Positions 25,566-34,036 of a DNA stretch of 64,000 bases are shown piece by piece. Numbering within the stretch: position 1 is the stretch's first letter; each line of letters starts with the position of its first letter. The notes below the pieces were generated by a model, which had not been told where the DNA came from, ran no database searches, and saw only the letters and a list, made by a program, of their open reading frames with translations. A program made the translations under genes and the position numbers. The DNA comes from Bacillota bacterium. Lineage in GTDB: Bacteria; Bacillota; Clostridia; Lachnospirales; Lachnospiraceae. The stretch spans positions 1 to 64,000 of the forward strand of contig CABJAN010000009.1 of the NCBI GenBank assembly GCA_902363515.1, written 5' to 3'.

Positions 25566-27929
25566 ATGGAGAATCAGAAAAAAGAAATCATTCAAATTTC
25601 TGTCCGAAATCTGGTGGAGTTTATTTTGCGAAGCGGGAATCTGGATAACAGGAGAAGCTTTGCAGCAGATAAAGAAGCCATGCTAAAGGGCAGTAAAATA
25701 CACAGAAAAATACAGAAACAGATGAAAGCCTCTTACCGGGCAGAAGTCCCCCTTGGCTGGGATCAGGAGTATGATGAATTTATCATTCGCGTGGAAGGAA
25801 GGGCGGATGGAATCATAGAGGAAGACGGGGAAACGGTCATTGATGAGATCAAAGGGGTGTATATGGACCTTGCCTATCTGGAGGAGCCGGTAAGTGTTCA
25901 TAAGGCACAGGCCATGTGTTATGCCTATATGTATGGAAAACCTCTGAAAAAAGAGGAAATTCAGGTACAGATGACCTACTGTCAGATTGAAACAGAAGAA
26001 ATCAGGCGGTTCAGGGACAACTTTACACTTTCTTATCTGGAAAAGTGGTTTGAGGATTTAATGGCAGAGTACTATAAATGGGCAGAATTTCAGTACCGTA
26101 GGAGAATTGAAAGGCGAATTTCCATGGAGGGGCTGGAATTTCCCTATCCTTACAGGGAAGGGCAGCGTGAGCTGGTGACCGGAGTTTATCACACCATTCA
26201 TAAAGGCAGACAGCTTTTTATCCAGGCGCCTACCGGAATCGGGAAGACCATGGCAGCTATTTTTCCCACTGTGCGGGCGGTGGGGGAAGGATATGGGGAT
26301 AAAATTTTTTATCTCACAGCAAAGACCATTACCAGGACCGTAGCGGAAGAGGCCTTTGCTATTTTAAAGGGGAAAGGACTTTCTTATAAAACATTAAGTA
26401 TTACGGCAAAAGAAAAATTGTGTCTGTGTGAGGAAACGGAGTGTAATCCAGAGAAATGTCCCTATGCAAAAGGGCATTTTGACCGGGTAAATGATGCAGT
26501 GTTTGATCTTTTAAACAGTAAGGATACCTTCCTTAGGGAAGAGCTTTTAGCCCAGGCAGAGGCGTATCAGGTGTGTCCCTATGAAATGTGTCTGGATGTA
26601 TCCACCTGGGTGGATGCTATTATCTGCGATTATAATTATGCCTTTGATCCCAAGGTGCATTTGAAGCGGTTTTTTGGAGACAGTGTGCGCGGGGATTATC
26701 TTTTTCTCATTGATGAGGCGCACAATCTGGTGGAGCGGGGGCGGAAGATGTACAGCGCAACCTTGTGCAAGGAAGATTTTCTGGAACTGGCAAGAATCGT
26801 GAAAGAGGTCAGTGGGAAATTATACTGGATTTTGAAGAAGTGTAACAAGCATCTGCTGGAATATAAACGGGAATGTGACAACTATGAGGTGCTGGAAAAT
26901 ATTGCGGGATTTTCTCTGCAGCTTATGAACCTGTTGGGGGAAATGGAGCATTTCCTGGAACAGGAGCATGAGGAAAAGGTGCAGAAGGCGGTTTTGGAAT
27001 TTTCCTTTGAGGTTCGTCATTTTCTGAATATGTATGAGCTTACAGATGAAAACTATGTGATTTATACCCATTATGGGGAGCAGGAAAATTTTCTCATTAC
27101 CCTGTTTTGCGTAAATCCAAGAAAGAATCTTCAGGAATGTTTAAATAAAGGAAAAGCTACAGTGTTTTTTTCCGGAACTTTTTTGCCTCTGCCTTATTAC
27201 CGTTCTCTGTTTAGCATGCGGGAGGATGATTATGCCATTTGCGCCAGTTCTCCTTTTCCAAGGGGAAACCTGAAGCTTCTGGTAGCCAGGGATGTGAGCA
27301 GCAAGTATACCAGGCGGGATGCAGGAGAATATGAGAAAATGGCAGAGTATATTCTGCAGATGTTGTTGGGAAAGAAAGGCAATTATCTGGTGTTTTTCCC
27401 TTCTTATCGCATGATGGAGGATATTTGTGATGTATTGGAGGAGAAGCTGGAGAAGAGCAACAGCAGGGTGCAGTGTTTGTATCAGACCCCTTCCATGTCG
27501 GAACAGGAGAGGGAAGAATTTCTGGAACAATTTCAGGAGGAAGGGGAGAAGACTCTGGCCGGTTTTTGCGTGATGGGAGGCATTTTCTCAGAAGGTATCG
27601 ACCTGGCAGGGAAAAAACTTATTGGCGCTGCTATTGTGGGAACCGGACTTCCACAGGTAGGGAGTGAACGGGAAATCTTGAAGGAATATTATGACCGGAA
27701 GGGAAATATGGGATTTGCCTATGCCTATCGTTATCCAGGGATGAATAAGGTGCTGCAGGCAGCGGGAAGAGTCATCCGAACCAAAACAGACAGAGGCATA
27801 GTGCTGCTTTTGGACGAACGATTTCTGCAGAGGTCTTATCAGGAATTGTTTCCTGTGGAGTGGCAGGGATATGATGTGTGTACGGTTTCCCAGGTGGGGG
27901 AAAAGATAGGGCGGTTCTGGAATACGTAG
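25566..27929 (+). CDS. PD-(D/E)XK nuclease fused to XPD/DinG-type helicase
   Basis: The 787-residue protein joins an N-terminal Cas4/RecB-like nuclease domain (about 1-180; D81 and E94-I-K96 form the PD-(D/E)XK core) to a superfamily 2 helicase. Helicase motifs are APTGIGKT (221-228), LIDEAHN and the C-terminal QAAGRVIRTKTDRG. Four cysteines between motifs I and II (CLCEETECNPEKC region, then CPYEMC) are placed like the XPD/DinG 4Fe-4S cluster. It probably acts in DNA repair or flap processing. The ridA remnant abuts its stop codon. The exact substrate is unknown. Confidence 0.9.
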   Translation: MENQKKEIIQISVRNLVEFILRSGNLDNRRSFAADKEAMLKGSKIHRKIQKQMKASYRAEVPLGWDQEYDEFIIRVEGRADGIIEEDGETVIDEIKGVYMDLAYLEEPVSVHKAQAMCYAYMYGKPLKKEEIQVQMTYCQIETEEIRRFRDNFTLSYLEKWFEDLMAEYYKWAEFQYRRRIERRISMEGLEFPYPYREGQRELVTGVYHTIHKGRQLFIQAPTGIGKTMAAIFPTVRAVGEGYGDKIFYLTAKTITRTVAEEAFAILKGKGLSYKTLSITAKEKLCLCEETECNPEKCPYAKGHFDRVNDAVFDLLNSKDTFLREELLAQAEAYQVCPYEMCLDVSTWVDAIICDYNYAFDPKVHLKRFFGDSVRGDYLFLIDEAHNLVERGRKMYSATLCKEDFLELARIVKEVSGKLYWILKKCNKHLLEYKRECDNYEVLENIAGFSLQLMNLLGEMEHFLEQEHEEKVQKAVLEFSFEVRHFLNMYELTDENYVIYTHYGEQENFLITLFCVNPRKNLQECLNKGKATVFFSGTFLPLPYYRSLFSMREDDYAICASSPFPRGNLKLLVARDVSSKYTRRDAGEYEKMAEYILQMLLGKKGNYLVFFPSYRMMEDICDVLEEKLEKSNSRVQCLYQTPSMSEQEREEFLEQFQEEGEKTLAGFCVMGGIFSEGIDLAGKKLIGAAIVGTGLPQVGSEREILKEYYDRKGNMGFAYAYRYPGMNKVLQAAGRVIRTKTDRGIVLLLDERFLQRSYQELFPVEWQGYDVCTVSQVGEKIGRFWNT

Positions 27930-28241
27930 GTAAAAGGTGTGGTGTTCACATCCGGACAGATTCCATTAAACCCAAAAACAGGAGAAATCCAGGGAACTAC
28001 TATTGAAGAACAGGCAGAACAGGTGATGAAAAACCTGGGCGCTGTGTTAGAAGCTGCTGGAAGCAGCTATGAAAAAACCATTAAAACCACTTGCTTCTTA
28101 GCAGATATGGGTGATTTCGCTGCATTTAATGAAGTGTATGGCAAATATTTTACAGGAAAACCATCACGTTCCTGTGTAGCAGTAAAAACCCTGCCGAAAA
28201 ACGTGCTTTGCGAAGTGGAAGTCATTGCAGAAGCAGAATAA
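27930..28241 (+). pseudogene. ridA: RidA family imine deaminase, 5'-truncated
   Basis: The frame encodes VVFTSGQIPLNPKTGE and continues through the RidA fold to CEVEVIAEAE, with the catalytic-site Arg in SRSCVAV and Glu near the C-terminus. The first 20-25 residues of the family, including the IGPYSQA segment whose Tyr is in the active site, are missing: the stop codon of the preceding helicase (27927-27929) lies immediately before the conserved VKGVVFTSG. The only starts are GTG codons at 27939 and 27942 with no convincing ribosome site. A deletion joining the two genes is the simplest explanation. Confidence 0.75.
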
Positions 28242-28253
28242 GAAAAACAAGTG

Positions 28254-28302
28254 AAAAACACCGCAGTTTTCGTTCATTGATATGAAATCCGCGGTGTTTT
28301 TT
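28254..28302. terminator. Bidirectional terminator between ridA and the LysR gene
   Basis: An 11-bp stem (AAAAACACCGC at 28254 with its complement at 28291) has T-rich ends on both strands, serving convergent transcripts. Confidence 0.85.
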
Positions 28303-28308
28303 GCATGT

Positions 28309-29199
28309 TTAAAGTTGTATTTCCGGCAGTAGGTAGCGGAGAAATTTTTCGCAGGCAGGGGAGGAGAGAAGCTGGGACTGATAAGCCAGAATCAGCTTTC
28401 TGGTGGGGATAGGTTCCTTAATATTTAGTGGATAAAACTCTTTTTGGCGGTACTTTAATACATAATCCGGGACAACGGTAATGCCAAGACCAATGTGGGC
28501 AAAATCCAGGAGCAGGTCATTGCTGGAAAGTTCTGCTTCCGGTGCCAGAGAAAGTCCGTGTTTTACAAATAGCTGATGGAGAAATTCGCTGGTGGTGCTG
28601 GATTTGTCCAACATAAGAATGGGATATTTAGTTAGCTCCCGTAAGGAAAGTGGTTGATTTTCCAGGTTGAAAAATTTTTTGCCTGCCACAAAAATATCCT
28701 GAAATTCCCGAATGACATAGGAGGTATCTTTTTCTGCCAAATAGGGATTAGGAGTATTTGCCACAATAAAGTCTACCTTGTTGTTATGAAGAAGGGACAC
28801 GCAGTCTTTGGAAGTTGCGTTGGTGACTTTTATGTGGATATTGGGAAATTCCTGGTGGAAACGTTGGAAATAGGGAACCAGGAAATAACGACAAATGGTA
28901 TCACTGGCTCCAATGCGTAAAGGCGCTTCCAGGGAAGGAGAATTTAAAATCTGGTTTTCTCCTTCATACAAAAGGTTCACTGCCGGCTCCACATGACGAA
29001 GAAGAGATTCCCCCTCTGGGGTCAGGGTGACCTTTTTGGTACTCCGATGAAACAAAGGATGCCCCAGTTTTTGTTCCAGGGACTTCACAGACTGGCTTAC
29101 AGCAGACTGGGAAATATAGAGCTGCCTTGAGGCTTCGGAAAAGCTCAGGGTGGTAGCTACATAATAAAACACTTTATAAAGCTCAAAACTGATATCCAT
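28309..29199 (-). CDS. LysR family transcriptional regulator
   Basis: The 296-residue protein has the LysR winged helix at the N-terminus (YYVATTLSFSEASRQLYISQSAVSQSVKSLE, about residues 9-39) and a periplasmic-binding-like effector domain. It resembles the CysL/YtlI-like group only in general terms. The target is unknown; the divergent neighbour is a GNAT gene about 160 bases away. Confidence 0.9.
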   Translation of the reverse strand: MDISFELYKVFYYVATTLSFSEASRQLYISQSAVSQSVKSLEQKLGHPLFHRSTKKVTLTPEGESLLRHVEPAVNLLYEGENQILNSPSLEAPLRIGASDTICRYFLVPYFQRFHQEFPNIHIKVTNATSKDCVSLLHNNKVDFIVANTPNPYLAEKDTSYVIREFQDIFVAGKKFFNLENQPLSLRELTKYPILMLDKSSTTSEFLHQLFVKHGLSLAPEAELSSNDLLLDFAHIGLGITVVPDYVLKYRQKEFYPLNIKEPIPTRKLILAYQSQLLSSPACEKFLRYLLPEIQL

Positions 29200-29365
29200 A
29201 AAAAATCCTCTTTCTTAACAATTCTCAAGTATACTATAGAAGTCGGGCAGGAAAGTGTCAATGAAAAAAGGAAAAATGCAGTTTTATTTAGGCAACAAAT
29301 GTAGTATAATGCGAAAAAAAGATAAGCTGTACACAAATCTTTGAGAGAACAGGGGAGGAATGAAT

Positions 29366-29899
29366 ATGTCATTAAAACTAATAAAAGCATCACAAGAGTA
29401 TCAGAAACAGATTGTTGAAATGTTAGAGGAGTGGATTGACTATAACAGGGAGCATCCGGAGGCAAACACTTCGCCCTGGTCCATTTTCAAAAATGATTAT
29501 CATGACTTTGAGTATTACAAAAATCATCTAGATGTGGAAGTGCCAACAGAAGGTCTGGTTCCGGATTCAACCTATTTTTGCCTGGACGAAGAACGGAATA
29601 TTATGGTGGGGGCAATTAATATCAGACACGAATTAAATGATTATTTATTAAACTATGGAGGCCACATTGGCGATGGAATCAGACCAGGTGAGAGAAGAAA
29701 AGGTTATGCAACGAAAATGATTGCATTAGGGTTAGAAGAATGTAAAAAACTGGGAATTCATAAAGTTTTGATTACCTGTGATAAGACGAATATTGGTTCT
29801 GCAAAATCCATTATCAAAAACGGGGGCATTCTGGAAAACGAAGTGGTAAATCCTGATGGAAATGTTCAGCAAAGATATTGGATAGAAGTGAGCATATAA
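29366..29899 (+). CDS. GNAT family N-acetyltransferase
   Basis: The 177-residue protein ends with the acetyl-CoA site GDGIRPGERRKGYATKMIALG and the acceptor region KTNIGSAKSIIKNGGILENE, a layout common in clostridial acetyltransferases of this size. The start at 29366 gives 7 bases from GGGGAGG; the ATG at 29360 would be too close. Substrate is unknown. Confidence 0.9.
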   Translation: MSLKLIKASQEYQKQIVEMLEEWIDYNREHPEANTSPWSIFKNDYHDFEYYKNHLDVEVPTEGLVPDSTYFCLDEERNIMVGAINIRHELNDYLLNYGGHIGDGIRPGERRKGYATKMIALGLEECKKLGIHKVLITCDKTNIGSAKSIIKNGGILENEVVNPDGNVQQRYWIEVSI

Positions 29900-29913
29900 A
29901 CAGGGAAAATTAA

Positions 29914-30471
29914 ATGGATAAAAAATACGGAAAATCTTCATGGAAGGTTTATTTTGAAGGGAACTTCTGGGGACATCACAGCAGAGAACATGCAGGAAAA
30001 GAAATCAGAATCAATAAAGAATTTGACTGGGCAGGGTATCACTGGATTGTTCCTGCTGTATATTCTTGCAGTAAGGGGCTTGTTATTGATTTTTGCATTC
30101 AGATTTCCGTGGAAAGGATTCGTGGCTTCATGGAGAAGTGGAATCTGAGGCCGGAGAATGATTCCTATGAAAATTTTACCAAAGAGCAGCAAATGCAGAT
30201 GGAAATAGAGAATCCACTTTGTCTGGATTTTCGCCCAGGTATAGAGTTAAACGGGAATACGTTGAGGATGTCTCATAGTTGTGGGGTGAGTTTTAATCCA
30301 TGCTTGCCCAAGAGAAGCTTTCATGAACCAGAGACAAAAGAGGTTATGGAATATTATGGATTGGATGAATCCTGTGGATGGGTTATTGACAGGAGTGCGT
30401 TTTCGTGGGCAGGCAGCCGCCGGCCGGAAATTAAGAAGCTTTCATACCTGAGTGATACAATAAAATCATGA
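29914..30471 (+). CDS. Conserved clostridial hypothetical protein, probably 3'-truncated
   Basis: The 185-residue reading frame begins MDKKYGKSSWKVYFEGNFWG, a start I recognise from clostridial hypothetical proteins of roughly 300 residues. Here the similarity stops after RRPEIKKLS, the next eight residues look unrelated, and the frame ends where remnants of a restriction locus begin. No domain or function is known. The truncation is inferred from memory of the family and from the junction with foreign DNA; an alignment is needed to confirm it. Confidence 0.6.
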   Translation: MDKKYGKSSWKVYFEGNFWGHHSREHAGKEIRINKEFDWAGYHWIVPAVYSCSKGLVIDFCIQISVERIRGFMEKWNLRPENDSYENFTKEQQMQMEIENPLCLDFRPGIELNGNTLRMSHSCGVSFNPCLPKRSFHEPETKEVMEYYGLDESCGWVIDRSAFSWAGSRRPEIKKLSYLSDTIKS

Positions 30472-30488
30472 TTGATATAAAAAAGTAA

Positions 30489-30545
30489 CAAGTTCTTCGC
30501 AATGAGGTTGCGGAGATTATCGAAGAAATAGAGGTGGGTGTATGA
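30489..30545 (+). pseudogene. 3' tail of a lost gene upstream of rhuM, probably hsdM
   Basis: An 18-codon open stretch (QVLRNEVAEIIEEIEVGV) ends in a TGA that overlaps the rhuM ATG as ATGA. That overlap is typical of two adjacent operon genes, so this is the end of a gene whose body has been deleted. Type I methylase genes often precede rhuM and end in a similar acidic helix, but 18 residues cannot prove identity. Confidence 0.5.
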
Positions 30546-31633
30546 AAAAGAAAAAACAGGAGATCAGTATTGTTCGATCCTCAGCAGCGGAATACCTGAC
30601 ATTTATTACTGCCACAGGGGAGAGTGATGTAAATGCCGTTTATTGCGATGAAAATGTATGGCTGACGCAAAAAATGATGGGTTTTCTTTATAATGTGGAA
30701 ACTCATACCATTAACTACCATTTGAAAAAACTGTTTTCAGATGGAGAGATTGAGGAAAATTCAGTTATTCGAAAATTTCGAATAACTGCTGCTGATGGAA
30801 AGAACTATAATACCAATCATTATAATTTGAGTGCGATTATTGCAGTGGGGAACAAAGTGGATTCTCCCCGTGCAGTCCAGTTCCGTAAATGGGCAAATCA
30901 AATTATTGAGGAATTCACAGTAAAAGGATTTGCAATGGATGACGAACGACTGAAAAACGGCGGTACAGTTCTGACGAAAGATTATTTTAGGGAACAGTTA
31001 GAGCGGATTCGTGAAATTCGTCTTTCGGAGCGGCGATTTTATCAGAAAATTACGGATATTTATGCTACCAGCATTGATTACGATTCCAAGGCTAAAACAA
31101 CAAAAAAATTTTTTGCAAGAGTGCAAAATCAACTTCATTGGGCAATTCATGGAGAAACAGCGGAAGAAACCATATATCACCGTGCCGACAGCACGAAAGC
31201 TAACATGGGGCTGAGTACATGGAAAGATGCACCGGATGGAAAAATTCAGCGTTTTGATGTGGTAGTTGCCAAAAACTATCTGACAAAGGAAGAACTTTCG
31301 GCTATGGCGAGAATTGTCAATGCTTATTTGGACTTGGCAGAGTTGAGAGCTGAAGAAGAAGTGCCTATGACAATGGAGGATTGGGCAGAGCAGTTTGAAG
31401 GCGTTTTACGTTTGAGCAGAAAAGAGATATTAACGGGTGCGGGAACAATTTCTGCAAAAGTCGCTCAGCAGCACGCATTGAGTGAATTTGAAAAATATCG
31501 TGTTCGTCAGGACAAGCTTTATCAAAGCGATTTTGACAGAATGTTGCTGGAAACAGATGAAGTACAGAAATTGCCGGATCGTAAATTGACAGCTGAGATA
31601 ATCGATGTTTCAGCAGAGGAAGACGGTGAATAG
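30542..31633 (+). CDS. rhuM: RhuM family protein
   Basis: The 363-residue protein has the RhuM (PF13310) pattern: VWLTQKMMGFLYNVETHTINYHLKKLF at about 40-66, then the RKFRITAADGKNYNTNHYNLSAIIAVG region and the conserved WANQIIEEFTVKGFAMDDERL. RhuM proteins are widespread in type I restriction loci and pathogenicity islands, and their molecular role is unsettled. Here it stands between remnants of two other genes, of which the downstream one resembles hsdS. The gene itself is intact; GGTGGGTG precedes its ATG. Confidence 0.88.
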   Translation: MKKKKQEISIVRSSAAEYLTFITATGESDVNAVYCDENVWLTQKMMGFLYNVETHTINYHLKKLFSDGEIEENSVIRKFRITAADGKNYNTNHYNLSAIIAVGNKVDSPRAVQFRKWANQIIEEFTVKGFAMDDERLKNGGTVLTKDYFREQLERIREIRLSERRFYQKITDIYATSIDYDSKAKTTKKFFARVQNQLHWAIHGETAEETIYHRADSTKANMGLSTWKDAPDGKIQRFDVVVAKNYLTKEELSAMARIVNAYLDLAELRAEEEVPMTMEDWAEQFEGVLRLSRKEILTGAGTISAKVAQQHALSEFEKYRVRQDKLYQSDFDRMLLETDEVQKLPDRKLTAEIIDVSAEEDGE

Positions 31634-31738
31634 TAAGAGTAAACTTGATGAATTAATCGGGAATATTGCCTTGCCAGAGTAGAGTATAAAAAACTTAAAG
31701 AAGGTTGTAATTCACAGTCTTGGAATAATGAATTGTAA
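31626..31738 (+). pseudogene. hsdS: Frameshifted 5' remnant of a type I specificity gene (hsdS)
   Basis: A GTG at 31626 overlaps the rhuM stop and opens VNSKSKLDELIGNIALPE before a TAG. In another frame the sequence then continues ARVEYKKLKEGCNSQSWNNEL. Together they match the usual clostridial HsdS start (SKLDELI..CP.GVEYKKL) if one base is lost between the two halves; the spacing is 20 instead of 21 bases. Everything after about 31738 of the gene is gone. This identifies the locus as a decayed type I restriction-modification operon. Confidence 0.65.
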
Positions 31739-31765
31739 TATTTATGATTGTATTATTAAGATAGT

Positions 31766-31854
31766 AAAGAGATTATTTGAGGTGGTCAATTCGTTGCAAC
31801 CATGCGCCCCATGGGTTAAAAGGAAGACCGTGACATCTACCAAATAATCTCTTT
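31766..31854. repeat. 89-bp hairpin element with 14-bp perfect arms
   Basis: AAAGAGATTATTTG at 31766-31779 is perfectly inverted at 31841-31854. The 61-base interior contains further self-complementarity (GGTC/GACC around an AACCATG..CATGGGTT hairpin). There is no U-tract. It may be a structured RNA, a MITE-like insert or a remnant of the restriction locus. Confidence 0.55.
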
Positions 31855-31898
31855 CAATTATAAATTATGAATACGCTGCTCTGAATGGATAGGGCTTT

Positions 31899-32219
31899 TT
31901 ATTGTGTAATGAAATAAATCGTTTCTTTTAATTCATCACTAAATTCCTTTAAGTCATCCATAGTGATTGCACCTTCATTTAAAAGTGAAACAATGTTAGA
32001 GATGCAATTAGAACGACTCATTCTTAACTGCACACCAGTATCTTTTTTGTCATTGCGAATCCGATTTTCTAAAGCCCAGAATTTTTCGGAAGGTTTTCCT
32101 TCACCATTCAGTAGCTCAATATATTTTTTATTCAATTTATCCATATAGGCTTCTTGCCAGTCTGCAACTTTCTCTCTGAACAAAGCCCAATCCTTTTTGG
32201 TAAAACCGTATTCTGACAT
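31899..32219 (-). CDS. Small conserved protein, paralogue 1
   Basis: The 106-residue protein begins MSEYGFTKKDWALFREKV and is soluble and charged. I do not recognise a domain. A close paralogue with the same beginning lies at 33689-34006 inside the mobile element. The start is chosen 7 bases after GGAGGG. Both copies share the promoter and the coding region almost throughout, which points to a recent duplication or to two related insertions. Confidence 0.7.
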   Translation of the reverse strand: MSEYGFTKKDWALFREKVADWQEAYMDKLNKKYIELLNGEGKPSEKFWALENRIRNDKKDTGVQLRMSRSNCISNIVSLLNEGAITMDDLKEFSDELKETIYFITQ

Positions 32220-32248
32220 TAGCATTCCCTCCGCTTTGACATAAGCCA

Positions 32249-32277
32249 ATTATAGTATAAGTATTCTGGTTTCACAA
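32249..32277 (-). promoter_or_regulatory. Promoter of small paralogue 1
   Basis: Read on the minus strand, TTGTGA (32272-32277) and TATAAT (32249-32254) are 17 bases apart. The -35 box lies inside an imperfect palindrome, AAGTATT..AATACTT, that could be an operator. The same boxes occur upstream of paralogue 2. Confidence 0.7.
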
Positions 32278-32370
32278 TACTTGTATTTAGAAAAAGTTAC
32301 ATTTGAGAATTACAATTCAAAATTGAACTTTAAAATACTGAATGATATAAATTTCCTATAATCAAAAATT

Positions 32371-32508
32371 ATGAAAAGTAGTGTCGTTGGAGAACAATAT
32401 CGGATTGGATATCAAGATAGAATAATCAGAATATCTAAGAGTCCAGGAACTAAATTTTCATATTTCGCATATGGTATGATAATTAAAAGTTTTTGGGGCG
32501 AAATATGA
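32371..32508 (+). CDS. Short reading frame coupled to the interrupted binding-protein gene
   Basis: A 45-codon frame ends in TGA overlapping the ATG of the following lipoprotein gene (ATGA). The product resembles nothing I know. No good ribosome site precedes it. It could be a leader peptide, the tail of a lost gene, or chance. Confidence 0.35.
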   Translation: MKSSVVGEQYRIGYQDRIIRISKSPGTKFSYFAYGMIIKSFWGEI

Positions 32509-32978
32509 AAAAGAGAATTGCTCTGATTCTTGTAGTTGTGCTATTGTGCTGTTTTGGATTGGCGGCATGTAAAGCCAGGGATGAGGGAGAAAAAAATGAG
32601 GAAAGGGAAGAACTTACAAAAGTAACTTTAAATGAGGTTGCGCATTCCATTTTCTATGCACCTCAGTATGTGGCGATTGAGGAAGGATATTTTGTGGAAG
32701 AGGGAATTAAGCTGGAACTGGTTACCGGATTTGGAGCTGATAAGGTTATGGCAGCAGTCTTGTCAGGAGATGCTGATATTGGATTTATGGGTTCGGAATC
32801 CAGCATTTATGCTTATCAGCAGGGGGCAAATGACAAAGTAGTGAATTTTGCCCAGCTTACCCAAAGGGCAGGAAACTTTCTGGTTTCCAGGGAGAAAATG
32901 CCGGAATTTCAGTGGGAAGATTTAAAGGGGAAAGATATTTTGGGCGGACGAAAAGGTGCCGTACATATATTAATGTAA
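32505..32978 (+). pseudogene. ABC transporter substrate-binding lipoprotein, 5' part interrupted by the mobile element
   Basis: Residues 1-151 of an NMT1/SsuA-like solute-binding protein: signal peptide with lipobox LAAC (Cys22), an acidic linker, then AHSIFYAPQYVAIEEGYFVEEGIKLEL and GDADIGFMGSE, the typical first-lobe segments. At GGRKG the homology stops at the element end, and six foreign residues follow before a stop. The remaining 189 residues lie at 42174-42743. ATG at 32505 is preferred over an upstream TTG. Members bind taurine, nitrate or thiamine precursors; the ligand is unknown. Confidence 0.9.
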
Positions 32979-33051
32979 ATTTAGAGAGTATTGTAATTTT
33001 ATGTAACTGGGTGGATGGGATGAACAGTGCGAAGAATATATAAAAAGAAGT

Positions 33052-33081
33052 GGCGGAAATACCAGCAATGATATTTCCGCC
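33052..33081 (-). terminator. Terminator of the YgiT/DUF4258 operon
   Basis: A perfect 10-bp stem, GGCGGAAATA with TATTTCCGCC, has a 10-base loop and is followed on the minus strand by a T-rich run. Confidence 0.85.
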
Positions 33082-33088
33082 GAAATTA

Positions 33089-33325
33089 TTAAGCTACCTG
33101 TGGATAGTCGATAACTGCAATTTCCTGCATTAATTTTTTTGCCATATCAACAATCAATTCAAGGTGTTCAGCAACTTCATCTGTATAATATTTTTCTCCA
33201 CACTGATCACATTCAAGGCATGGAACATTTTTAATTACAATAATACAATTTTTATAATTTACGACGTGTGTTGTTGTACTATTGATAGTTGTACTATTTT
33301 TACAATACATACACATATTCATCAC
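33089..33325 (-). CDS. YgiT-type zinc-finger antitoxin (MqsA N-terminal type)
   Basis: The 78-residue protein has two CxxC pairs (CMYC near residue 5 and CDQC near 39), the zinc-binding layout of YgiT/MqsA. It lacks the C-terminal HTH of full MqsA. It overlaps the preceding DUF4258 gene by four bases (ATGA). The pair matches MqsR/MqsA-like toxin-antitoxin modules, with this protein expected to bind and neutralise the RNase-like partner. Confidence 0.85.
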   Translation of the reverse strand: MMNMCMYCKNSTTINSTTTHVVNYKNCIIVIKNVPCLECDQCGEKYYTDEVAEHLELIVDMAKKLMQEIAVIDYPQVA

Positions 33326-33633
33326 CTCTTTCTTCGAGTTTTTAAATCATCTTCAAATTTCTTTGTATCTGGATAATATGCCGTTATGATATATACATTT
33401 ATATTATCACACCCGGCAACAATATGCAAAATTCGTCCATTTACGTTATATCCAAAAATCAGACAGCTTGGATTAGGATAATCGTCAGGGTAATCTTCTA
33501 TAATTTCACCAGTTGCAATTCCATTTTTTACATCGGCACGACTGATATCTCTTTCCTGCATTCGTTGCAGACAATGCTGTGTCCAAAGAATTTTTGATTC
33601 TGAACACAATTTCTGATATATTTCTAAATTCAT
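33322..33633 (-). CDS. DUF4258 family toxin (RelE/MqsR-like)
   Basis: The 103-residue protein matches DUF4258: WTQHCLQRMQERDIS at about 17-31, GEIIEDYPDDYPNPSCLIFG, and a terminal ITAYYPDTKKFEDDLKTRR. The fold is expected to be RelE/BrnT-like, acting as a ribosome-dependent or free mRNA interferase. It is first in a two-gene operon with the zinc-finger antitoxin. GGAGGGAGC precedes the ATG. Confidence 0.85.
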   Translation of the reverse strand: MNLEIYQKLCSESKILWTQHCLQRMQERDISRADVKNGIATGEIIEDYPDDYPNPSCLIFGYNVNGRILHIVAGCDNINVYIITAYYPDTKKFEDDLKTRRKR

Positions 33634-33688
33634 TCGCTCCCTCCTTAACTTTGTTACAATCTATAAATATTATACATCAATTTTATTA

Positions 33689-34006
33689 TCAACAATACAT
33701 AAGAATAGTTTCCTTCAATTCATCGCTAAATTCATCTAAATCTTCCATCGTGATAACTTCTTCATTTAGAAGCGAAATAATGTTAGGAATGCAATTAGAA
33801 CGACTCATTTTTAACTGTACACCTGTATCTTTTTTATCGTTGCGAATTCGCTCTTCTAAAGTCCAGAATTTTTCAGAAGGTCTTCCTTCGCCACTCAGTA
33901 ACTCAATATATTCTTTATTCAATTTATTCATATAGGCTTCTTGCCAATCTGAAATTTTTTCTCTGAACAAAGCCCAATCCTTTTTAGTAAATCCGTATTC
34001 TGACAT
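33689..34006 (-). CDS. Small conserved protein, paralogue 2 (inside the element)
   Basis: The 105-residue protein is a close relative of the one at 31899-32219: both begin MSEYGFTKKDWALFREK and stay colinear to ELKETI near the end. The start is placed 9 bases after GGAGG; the longer upstream frame is not supported. No domain was recognised. It lies behind the DUF4258 toxin operon on the same strand but has its own promoter. Confidence 0.7.
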   Translation of the reverse strand: MSEYGFTKKDWALFREKISDWQEAYMNKLNKEYIELLSGEGRPSEKFWTLEERIRNDKKDTGVQLKMSRSNCIPNIISLLNEEVITMEDLDEFSDELKETILMYC

Positions 34007-34036
34007 TGTCATATTCCTCCACTTTGGCATAAGTAA

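Noticed and set aside
24732..25595. A 287-codon minus-strand frame opposite mrp
   Set aside because: It is rich in Cys, His, Tyr and Asn as expected for the antisense of a biased coding sequence, and mrp itself has all family motifs.
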